From NCBI GenBank assembly GCA_018703155.1, contig JABJGS010000079.1, forward strand, positions 21,879 to 85,878: 64,000 nucleotides of DNA, read 5' to 3'. Positions 56,849 to 64,000 of this stretch are shown in pieces; positions within the stretch are counted from its first letter, which is position 1, and every line of letters starts with the position of its first letter. A program made the position numbers and the translations under genes. Under the pieces are notes generated by a model that saw only the letters and a list, made by a program, of their open reading frames with translations, was not told the origin of the DNA and made no database searches. Origin of the DNA: Francisellaceae bacterium. Lineage in GTDB: Bacteria > Pseudomonadota > Gammaproteobacteria > UBA6186 > Azoamicaceae.

Positions 56849-59671
56849 ATGCATACTGATATCGAAAGCTCAGCAAGAGATACACAAAGGGCTGCGGTAA
56901 AAACCTCACCTGAAGACCTGGATGTTAGCAACCTAAAGGTTATAAAAAGAGGCGGAGCACTAATAACATTCAATGAAACCAAAATTAAAGTTGCCTTAAC
57001 ACAAGCATTCTTAGATACAGAAGGCGATAACGCAGCTCTATCCAACCGCGTACATGGTATCGTTAATGATTTAACTGATGAGGTATTAATCGGCCTGCGT
57101 CGCTACCTGCATACTGGTGGCCATGTGCAAGTGGAAGAAATTCAGGACCAAGTGGAACTTGTTTTAATGCGTAATGAGTTTCGTAAAGTTGCTAGATCTT
57201 ATATTCTATACCGAGAAGAACATAAAAAGCTTAGGGAAGATCACCCTCAAAACACTAAAAAAGAAAGTGTCATCAACATTACTATGGAAGATGGCTCAAT
57301 TAAACCATTAGATATTGATGCAATCACCAATATTGTTAATGAAGCCTGTGCTGACCTAGAAGAAGTAACTTCTGATTCAATAATAAAGGACACGCTCAAA
57401 AATCTTTTTGATAAAGTACATATAAAGGATGTTCGAAAGACATTAATTATGTCAGCTAGAACCCTTATTGAAACAGAGCCAAATTACTCTTATGTAACAA
57501 CAAGATTATTACTCAATGATATTCATATAGAAGTTGCTAAAACATTAGAACTACCTGCACCTAAAAATAATTCTGAAATGAAACAGCTATATCCTAGCTT
57601 TTTATCATCGTCTATAAGCAAAGGTATTGAAGTCGGCCTTCTAGATCCTAGAATGCAAAATTTTGATTTAGATAGACTTGGTAAAGCTATCGTACCAAAA
57701 CGAGACTTTTTATTTTCATATCTTGGACTTCAAACACTATACGACAGATATTTTTTACATAATGATTTAAATAGATTTGAGCTTTCTCAGACTTTCTTCA
57801 TGCGTGTAGCCATGGGACTTGCTATAGAGGAAGACGACAAAAATAGTCGAGCAATTGAGTTTTACAACTTAATGTCTACCTTTGATTATATGTCCTCAAC
57901 ACCAACCCTGTTTAATTCTGGAACAGTCAGATCACAGCTATCTAGCTGTTTCTTAACCACTATCCCAGATGATCTAAGCAGCATCTATAACGCTATTAAA
58001 GATAATGCTCTTCTATCTAAATTTGCTGGTGGTCTTGGTAATGATTGGACCCATGTTAGAGCTATGAATGCACAAATCAAAGGTACTAATGGTAAATCAC
58101 AAGGAGTTGTACCATTTTTAAAAGTTGCTAATGATACCGCTGTTGCAGTTAACCAAGGTGGTAAGCGCAAAGGAGCAGTATGTGCATACTTAGAGAATTG
58201 GCACCTAGATATTGAAGAATTCCTAGAGCTTAGAAAAAATACTGGTGATGACAGAAGAAGAACCCATGATATGAATACCGCTATCTGGGTACCAGATTTA
58301 TTTATGAAACGTGTGCTTGAAGATAGAGATTGGACTTTATTTTCACCTGATGATACTCCAGATTTACATGATTTATTTGGTGATGCTTTTGAAAAGGCTT
58401 ATGAAGGTTATGAGTCTATAGCTGAACAAGGTAAAATTAATAATTTCAAAACTATTCCGGCTAAATCTCTATGGCGTAAAATGCTATCTATGTTATTTGA
58501 AACTGGCCATCCATGGATTACATTCAAAGATACTTGCAATATCCGTTCACCACAGCAACATACAGGTGTTATACATAGCTCTAATTTATGTACAGAGATA
58601 ACTCTTAACACTTCAGCCGATGAAATAGCTGTTTGTAATCTAGGAAGTGTCAACTTGTCTCAACATGTTACGGCAAAAGGCCTAGATACAGAGAAACTCA
58701 AGAAAACCATAAACACAGCAATTAGAATGCTAGATAATGTAATTGATATTAATTATTATTCCGTGATCCAAGCTAGGAGATCCAATCTAAAACACAGACC
58801 AATTGGCCTAGGAGTTATGGGCTTTCAAGACTCATTATATAAATTAAATATCTCTTATTCTTCTGAAGAAGCTGTAGAATTTGCAGATAGGAGCATGGAA
58901 CACATCAGCTACTACGCAATTGAAGCATCTTCTAACCTTGCAAAGGAACGTGGTACTTACGCATCATTTGAAGGCTCACTGTGGAGTAAAGGTATTTTAC
59001 CAATTGACTCTATTAATCGCCTGCAAGAATACAGAGGCCTATATTTAGAACAAGATAGAAGCCAAAGTTTGGACTGGGAAACATTACGTGAAAAAGTTAA
59101 AACAGTCGGTATGCGTAACTCAAATACTATGGCGATAGCACCTACAGCAACTATTTCTAACATTTGCGGAGTGTCACAATCAATAGAGCCTACATATCAA
59201 AATCTATTTGTAAAATCGAATCTATCTGGAGAGTTTACTGTTGTAAACAAATACCTAGTCCGAGATTTAAAGAAACTTGGTCTCTGGGATTCAGTCATGG
59301 TTAATGACCTGAAATATTTTAATGGTAGTGTTCGAAAAATTGAAAGAATTCCTGAGGAATTACGCGAAAAATATGCTTCAGCTTTTGAAATTGACCCTAA
59401 ATGGTTAATTGACTCTGCTTCTAGAAGACAGAAATGGATAGATCAGGCACAATCCCTAAATTTATACATTGCGCAGCCATCAGGTAAGCAACTCGATGTC
59501 ATTTATCGCACCGCATGGCTTAGAGGTTTAAAAACAACATACTATTTACGTAGTCTGGGTGCTACAGATACAGAAAAGTCTACTGTTAACCGTGGCACTT
59601 TAAATGCTGTTGAATCTACACCGAGTAATATTTGCCCTATTGATGATCCGTCATGTGAATCATGTCAATAG
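56849..59671 (+). CDS. nrdA: Ribonucleotide reductase class I, alpha subunit
   Basis: A 940-residue large subunit that reduces ribonucleotides to deoxyribonucleotides. Two ATP-cone regions stand at the N-terminus, roughly residues 26-115 (VIKRGGALITFNETKIKVAL) and 141-230. The catalytic core shows FNSGTVRSQLSSCFL, SNLCTEITLN and MAIAPTATISNICGVS, and ends with a CxxC-type tail (DDPSCESC) that is re-reduced by thioredoxin. Double ATP cones occur in Chlamydia and Legionella-like NrdA and give dATP control. nrdB follows after 36 bp. Confidence 0.93.
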   Translation: MHTDIESSARDTQRAAVKTSPEDLDVSNLKVIKRGGALITFNETKIKVALTQAFLDTEGDNAALSNRVHGIVNDLTDEVLIGLRRYLHTGGHVQVEEIQDQVELVLMRNEFRKVARSYILYREEHKKLREDHPQNTKKESVINITMEDGSIKPLDIDAITNIVNEACADLEEVTSDSIIKDTLKNLFDKVHIKDVRKTLIMSARTLIETEPNYSYVTTRLLLNDIHIEVAKTLELPAPKNNSEMKQLYPSFLSSSISKGIEVGLLDPRMQNFDLDRLGKAIVPKRDFLFSYLGLQTLYDRYFLHNDLNRFELSQTFFMRVAMGLAIEEDDKNSRAIEFYNLMSTFDYMSSTPTLFNSGTVRSQLSSCFLTTIPDDLSSIYNAIKDNALLSKFAGGLGNDWTHVRAMNAQIKGTNGKSQGVVPFLKVANDTAVAVNQGGKRKGAVCAYLENWHLDIEEFLELRKNTGDDRRRTHDMNTAIWVPDLFMKRVLEDRDWTLFSPDDTPDLHDLFGDAFEKAYEGYESIAEQGKINNFKTIPAKSLWRKMLSMLFETGHPWITFKDTCNIRSPQQHTGVIHSSNLCTEITLNTSADEIAVCNLGSVNLSQHVTAKGLDTEKLKKTINTAIRMLDNVIDINYYSVIQARRSNLKHRPIGLGVMGFQDSLYKLNISYSSEEAVEFADRSMEHISYYAIEASSNLAKERGTYASFEGSLWSKGILPIDSINRLQEYRGLYLEQDRSQSLDWETLREKVKTVGMRNSNTMAIAPTATISNICGVSQSIEPTYQNLFVKSNLSGEFTVVNKYLVRDLKKLGLWDSVMVNDLKYFNGSVRKIERIPEELREKYASAFEIDPKWLIDSASRRQKWIDQAQSLNLYIAQPSGKQLDVIYRTAWLRGLKTTYYLRSLGATDTEKSTVNRGTLNAVESTPSNICPIDDPSCESCQ

Positions 59672-59707
59672 TAGGATTAAACATTAAAGTTTTTTGGAGA
59701 TAATTTT

Positions 59708-60790
59708 ATGAGTGAGTCACTAACAGCAGATTCAGGATCAACAGGGCTTGAATCTCTTGAAATGGGTGCATCTAGGATCCAAGTTGATGACAAAAAGATC
59801 ATCAATTGCCATGCTGATTTAAACCAATTAGTTCCTTTCAAATATGAATGGGCATGGGATAAATACTTAGCAGCCTGTGCAAATCACTGGATGCCAAATG
59901 AAGTTAATATGGCTGCAGATGTAGCATTATGGAAAAGCAAAGATGGTCTTACTGATGATGAAAGACTCATTATTGAAAGAAGCCTTGGCTTCTTCTCTAC
60001 AGCAGATTCATTGGTGGCAAATAATTTAGTACTTGCTGTTTACAGACACATCACCAACCCAGAATGTCGTCAATATTTGCTGAGACAAGCTTTTGAGGAA
60101 GCTCTACATACTCATTCTTACCAGCATATCATCCAAAGTTTAGGTATGGATGAGGCACGTTTATTTAATATGTATCGTGAAGTACCCTCTGTTGCCACAA
60201 AAGCTTCTTGGGCGCTACCGTTCACTCAAAGCCTGAATGATCCTAACTTTAAAACAGGAACAACAGCTAACAACCAAAGGCTGTTAAGAGATTTAATTGC
60301 TTTTTATGTTATTTTTGAAGGTATATTTTTCTATGTCGGCTTTACCCAAATATTATCCATGGGTCGTCGTAATAAGATGGTTGGCACATCAGAACAGTTC
60401 CAATACATTTTACGTGATGAATCTATGCATATGAATTTTGGTATCGATGTAATCAATCAAATTAAAATAGAAAATCCTGATGCTTGGACTCCTTCGTTCC
60501 AGAAAGAAATCATCAAGCTCATTAAAGATGGGGTTGATCTTGAGTACCAATATGCAAAAGATACTATGCCTACTGGAATTCTAGGTCTTAATGCTTCTAT
60601 GTTCAGGGAATATTTAGAGTTTATTGGTAATAGACGTTTAGTACAAATTGGTCTTCCAGAACAATATCAAGGTGCAACTAACCCATTCCCATGGATGAGT
60701 GAAATGATGGATTTGAAAAAAGAGAAAAACTTTTTTGAAACCAGAGTCATCGAATACCAAACTGGTGGCGCGCTAAGTTGGGATGAATAA
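59708..60790 (+). CDS. nrdB: Ribonucleotide reductase class I, beta subunit
   Basis: A 360-residue radical-generating subunit. By alignment with E. coli NrdB, metal ligands are D100, E131 and H134 ([10 protein letters not shown]), with later ligands in [17 protein letters not shown] and [11 protein letters not shown] helices. The radical Tyr is kept at Y138, unlike chlamydial NrdB, which has Phe. So a tyrosyl radical enzyme is expected. A terminator follows. Confidence 0.93.
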   Translation: MSESLTADSGSTGLESLEMGASRIQVDDKKIINCHADLNQLVPFKYEWAWDKYLAACANHWMPNEVNMAADVALWKSKDGLTDDERLIIERSLGFFSTADSLVANNLVLAVYRHITNPECRQYLLRQAFEEALHTHSYQHIIQSLGMDEARLFNMYREVPSVATKASWALPFTQSLNDPNFKTGTTANNQRLLRDLIAFYVIFEGIFFYVGFTQILSMGRRNKMVGTSEQFQYILRDESMHMNFGIDVINQIKIENPDAWTPSFQKEIIKLIKDGVDLEYQYAKDTMPTGILGLNASMFREYLEFIGNRRLVQIGLPEQYQGATNPFPWMSEMMDLKKEKNFFETRVIEYQTGGALSWDE

Positions 60791-61154
60791 ACTTAACCTT
60801 TAATACGTACTATCTTCCAGCAAGGCACAGCATACGCTGTGCCTTTTTTATTACTAGAAAATGTCCTTACAGGTGTCATTCCAATAAGTATATATAGAAA
60901 TACAAGGGGCTATGGCTGTCTATCATATCTACTATTATTATAATGCTAATTGATTATATTCGTCACTCTACTATTAAACCATATCACTGTTAATTAGCAA
61001 TTGTGATTCACTACCATTTACGTTTCATTATTTGTAGGTATGGCAAGGCTCAAAGTAAATTATTTTCTGTACAGGTGTGATTGCACAGAATGAAATTGAA
61101 CTTTTTGATGAGTGTTAATGTCTACATATTATATCGAAAAAGTTAAGGACTATC
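60791..61154. other. Intergenic region after nrdB
   Basis: It opens with the nrdB terminator. A diverged copy of the dispersed repeat core, TTCCAATAAGTATATATAG, is near 60879. The last bases supply AAGGA before the next gene. Nothing else is recognisable. Confidence 0.5.
60822..60849 (+). terminator. Rho-independent terminator of nrdAB
   Basis: AAGGCACAGC pairs with GCTGTGCCTT around the loop ATAC, a 10-bp stem, followed by a run of T. Confidence 0.92.
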
Positions 61155-63344
61155 ATGCCATACAATGACGCTGAGCCAGATTATAACATAATTTCAAAAA
61201 TGATGGCATCTTCATTGGAAACATCAAGTTATAGTAGCGAAATAAACAGAATAAATAAAAACACACTACAAGAGCATAATAGTGCTTTGAAGCAGTTAGA
61301 GGCGATACATAAAGAATTAATAGATGGATATGTACTTGAGGAAATTTATATAAAATACTTAGTGTCAATGGAACAAGCTAAACAGTTATATTCAGAAGTT
61401 GATGCGTTAATACAAAAGCAATGTTCAGACAATAATTGGGTCTGTTCCCCAGCAGAGATTGATATTTGGAAACACAGACTTCTAGAAAGTATGGGTGTAA
61501 AACAAGAATCAAAAGAAATACGCTCTTCTATTTTGGCTCGAGATAGCAGAATTATGGTTTATAACCAGTCGGTAATTTATAATAGAACGGCAATATTTAA
61601 TGCTATGCAGAAATTTGTAAAAGGAGTAGATAATGAGATTAAAATACTTGAAAATCAAAAACCTGCAGAGGGAACAAGGAGCTACAAAAAACTGCAAATA
61701 TTAAAAACATCTAAAGATAGGATGCAGGGGAAATTTAAGGAGCTTAATGAAACTAATTTTAATACTATAACACTTAAATCATTATCATCAACTATGGACG
61801 GGGTGAATTATGAAATTGCTAATTTAAACACTTCCCTTAGTAATGGTGATGTTGGCTATCCGTCAATAGCAGCAAGGATTGCTTATGGTTTAAAGTATGC
61901 AGTAGTATCGTTGTGGCTTGAACAAAAGATAACACCTATTGAAACATCAAAATCACAGTTTCAACACTCTATAGGGTCCAATGCTGCTAAAAAGCAAGCT
62001 GAATCAATTAAGGAACTTGATGAAAAGAATGAATCTGAAAATAATGGGAGTTATAGAGTTTCGACACAGAAAGCTCGGAACTCCGTACTTATCATTGTTA
62101 ATAGGTTTATTATAAGAGTAGATAATGAGATTAAAATACTTGAAAAACAAAAACCTGCAGAAGGAACAAGATGCCACAGCAAACTGGAAACATTAAAATC
62201 ATCCAGAGAGGTTATGTTCAAAAAAGGAAACAACATTAAAGACATGAAGGTTGACGACTTAACCTTTGGATCAATATCCTCAACAATGGTGGATCTGAAT
62301 ATTGACATCGATAAATTAAATAATGACTTAAGTAATATTGGCTATCCGTCAATAGCTGCAAGGATTGTTCATGGCTTTAAGTATGCAGTAGTAACGTTGT
62401 GGCTTTCTCAAGAGACAACACCTATTGAAACATCAAAGTCTCAGCTCCAAAAGTCTATAGGGTCCAATGCTGCCAGGGAAAAAGTTGAAGAACTTCAAGC
62501 GCTTAAGGCACTTGATGAACATAATGCTCCAGCTGCACAAGAAAATATTAGAGAGAACAGGAAGTCTAGTTATGCACAAGCAAAAAATGATACTAAAGAT
62601 TCAATCATTAGTGCTTATGATAAATTCATAGAAGGAGTAGATAAAGAAATAAAGATATTTGAAAAACGAAATGATAAACCTGGGACAAGATTCCACAAAA
62701 AACTACAAATATTACAATTGGCACACGCTCAAATGACAAAACAAAAAGAAAGCTTTGTAAACGTTCCTAATGATAGCTTAACAACCACACAGCTATCCTC
62801 AACTATGAAGAAAATGAATGAAGACATTGACAAATTTAAAAAAGAATTGTACTTACATGTCTACCATACGCCAATTAAACGCTTTTCTCACGGTTTAAAG
62901 GATATGTTGATTACTGGTGCTGAAAAACTTTTCGCAACTGAAGTAGGACATATTCCTTTCGAAACATCACAGTCTCATTTTGAAAAATCTATAGGGTATA
63001 ATTCTCTGGAGACAATAGACGCGCTTGATGCAAAGAGTGAAGAATATAAAGATTTGGATTTGCTGGTTAGAGAAATGAAAACATCTACACATCCAACATC
63101 CTCTATACAGCAGGGAAACATCTCTTCTCCGGATGGTAGCCATCTTATGACGGAACAAGAATCAACAGGTTGGATTCCAGAACAACCTTCAGATCAAGCA
63201 AGTCGAGATGACAGTCTTTTAAGAAGAAATGTAGCTAATGAGGGTGATGTTGGGCATATGGAGCATGTAGGAACTGGAAGAGTGGTCCTAGAAGAAATAA
63301 GTCCAACTCTTGGAAATGGTAGTGCTGTACTTACTACCGACTGA
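61155..63344 (+). CDS. Triple-repeat protein of unknown function
   Basis: I do not recognise this 729-residue protein. After a helical N-terminus of about 150 residues come three homologous units of ~165 residues (starting near 156, 320 and 492). Each unit has GVDNEIKILE, PAEGTR, a LSSTM segment, YPSIAARIxHGLKYAVVxLWL and IETSKSQxxxSIGSNAA. Units 1 and 2 are almost identical in DNA in places, so duplication is recent; unit 3 is more diverged (HVYHTPIKRFSHGLKDML). The hydrophobic HGLKYAVVxLWL helix could be amphipathic and membrane-binding. The C-terminus is Ser/Gly-rich. No signal peptide. AAGGA precedes the ATG. A repeat effector is plausible. Confidence 0.6.
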   Translation: MPYNDAEPDYNIISKMMASSLETSSYSSEINRINKNTLQEHNSALKQLEAIHKELIDGYVLEEIYIKYLVSMEQAKQLYSEVDALIQKQCSDNNWVCSPAEIDIWKHRLLESMGVKQESKEIRSSILARDSRIMVYNQSVIYNRTAIFNAMQKFVKGVDNEIKILENQKPAEGTRSYKKLQILKTSKDRMQGKFKELNETNFNTITLKSLSSTMDGVNYEIANLNTSLSNGDVGYPSIAARIAYGLKYAVVSLWLEQKITPIETSKSQFQHSIGSNAAKKQAESIKELDEKNESENNGSYRVSTQKARNSVLIIVNRFIIRVDNEIKILEKQKPAEGTRCHSKLETLKSSREVMFKKGNNIKDMKVDDLTFGSISSTMVDLNIDIDKLNNDLSNIGYPSIAARIVHGFKYAVVTLWLSQETTPIETSKSQLQKSIGSNAAREKVEELQALKALDEHNAPAAQENIRENRKSSYAQAKNDTKDSIISAYDKFIEGVDKEIKIFEKRNDKPGTRFHKKLQILQLAHAQMTKQKESFVNVPNDSLTTTQLSSTMKKMNEDIDKFKKELYLHVYHTPIKRFSHGLKDMLITGAEKLFATEVGHIPFETSQSHFEKSIGYNSLETIDALDAKSEEYKDLDLLVREMKTSTHPTSSIQQGNISSPDGSHLMTEQESTGWIPEQPSDQASRDDSLLRRNVANEGDVGHMEHVGTGRVVLEEISPTLGNGSAVLTTD

Positions 63345-63499
63345 GATCAAATGAAAATCGATCCTCCTAACAAACCTAAGCCCTGATATTTACCATGAAT
63401 TCATCATGCTTTTCTACTACTTCTGGCATAAGATAGGATTATCGTGAGCTTCCAATAAGTACGTCTACAATAATGAATTCAATAAGGGAAGGCTTTAGG

Positions 63500-63754
63500 A
63501 TGCAGGGTGTCAGGCGTGGCAATGTATATCTTTTAAATTGTTTTGTTGGTGACAGCGCCCATCTTATCTTTTCTTTTGCCGGCAGGGAGTATGATGTCAT
63601 GGTAAGTTGTAAAAAAGGCGACACCAGCACCAGCCGTATCTTTAAGCAGTCTATTGAGAATTACATGGGGTATGTAAGAGGCGGTGACAAGCCAGGCGAG
63701 ACTGACACCGAAATAATGGGCAGCCAGAAGAGCATTTACTTGCTAACAATTTAA
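63500..63754 (+). CDS. Small unknown protein
   Basis: From the Met at 63500, which follows GGGAAGG, 84 residues result; the frame is open to 63473. It contains RRGNVYLLNCFVGDSAHLIFSFAGREYDVMVSC, predicted to be a small beta sheet, then a hydrophilic end. I do not recognise it. Local GC is higher than in neighbours, which could mean an origin elsewhere. Confidence 0.45.
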   Translation: MQGVRRGNVYLLNCFVGDSAHLIFSFAGREYDVMVSCKKGDTSTSRIFKQSIENYMGYVRGGDKPGETDTEIMGSQKSIYLLTI

Positions 63755-63853
63755 GATGTGGGCCAGGGTGAATAACACCTTGTGTTACCAGGTATGATCA
63801 AGAATAATGAAAAGCTCCAGAAAAATAATATGCAGCTATAGGAAATAATACAA

Positions 63854-64000
63854 ATGAGCGATTACGATGATTTTATCAAATACATTAAAGGTGGTCACGC
63901 AAAGGCTTTAGATTATTTATCTAAGGAAAATGGCAGGTATGAGTTTCCAGCTGTTGTGGCTGGTGTTGCAGTGTATGACAATTATGCTTTTCGCCATGCA
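63854..64000 (+). CDS. 5' end of an unknown gene cut by the window edge
   Basis: ATG at 63854 opens a frame with no stop for 49 codons to the window end: MSDYDDFIKYIKGGHAKALD and so on to YDNYAFRHA. GGAAATAATACAA precedes the ATG. Too short to classify. Confidence 0.5.
   Translation, partial: MSDYDDFIKYIKGGHAKALDYLSKENGRYEFPAVVAGVAVYDNYAFRHA

Noticed and set aside
1..64000. tRNA, rRNA and CRISPR features
   Set aside because: I read all intergenic gaps and saw no cloverleaf-like sequence, rRNA segment or spaced direct-repeat array; the only arrays are coding repeats or short dispersed hairpins.

Overview
The window looks like a chromosomal segment of an AT-rich, host-associated gammaproteobacterium, probably near the Legionella/Coxiella group. 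Three things point there. Gammaproteobacterial gene pairs are present (prfB-lysS, ygfX-sdhE next to ygfZ, nrdA-nrdB, an AddA/AddB-like pair). There is a nucleotide transporter of the ATP/ADP translocase (NTT) family, a mark of intracellular bacteria. Several large proteins with low-complexity, repeat or eukaryote-like segments look like secreted effectors. The genus cannot be fixed from sequence reading alone.

Layout. 1-4.3 kb (minus): a propionate (2-methylcitrate) operon prpB-prpC-prpD followed by ppsR; prpD carries one in-frame TGA exactly where a conserved Trp is expected. 4.4-5.0 kb: an O-methyltransferase. 5.2-8.8 kb: one 1219-residue protein joining an SF1 helicase to a phospholipase-D (HKD) nuclease, the architecture of Mokosh type II phage defence. 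It is followed by a scrap zone (8.8-11.2 kb) with a broken HTH transposition-type ORF, a zinc-ribbon fragment, short hairpin repeats and an MFS transporter. 11.3-16 kb (minus): a possible cysteine-peptidase-like effector, a GadC-type amino-acid antiporter and the NTT carrier. 16.3-24 kb: a Nudix CoA hydrolase, then nhaP-addB-addA on the minus strand. 24.1-30.7 kb: a glycerophosphodiesterase, a MetN/MetI pair whose ATPase has lost its catalytic motifs, a coiled-coil protein, a second MFS carrier and NhaD. 30.7-35.6 kb: rpoE, ygfX, sdhE, ygfZ, lysS and prfB; prfB keeps the classic CTT-TGA-C programmed frameshift. 35.8-37.5 kb: a stand-alone receiver-domain protein and an unknown protein. 37.6-43 kb (minus): alaC-hom-thrC-recJ. 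43-47 kb: a Mth938-like protein, a 15-repeat proline-rich protein, cytochrome b561 and an SDR. 47-51.8 kb: an IS630 insertion next to a large putative effector with an IQ (calmodulin-binding type) motif, and another unknown. 51.9-60.8 kb: purL, a TetR regulator with its own operator/promoter, and nrdAB with a DnaA box upstream. 61-64 kb: a protein with three ~165-residue repeats and two small unknown genes, the last cut by the window end.

Together the genes suggest a bacterium that imports nucleotides and amino acids from a host yet keeps some biosynthesis (purL, hom/thrC, nrdAB). It is losing other functions (prpD nonsense, degenerate MetN, no MetQ) and carries a single-gene defence module plus several orphan putative effectors. 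UGA is clearly a stop codon here, because RF2 is present and autoregulated, so the TGA codons inside prpD and the HTH ORF are best read as real nonsense mutations.
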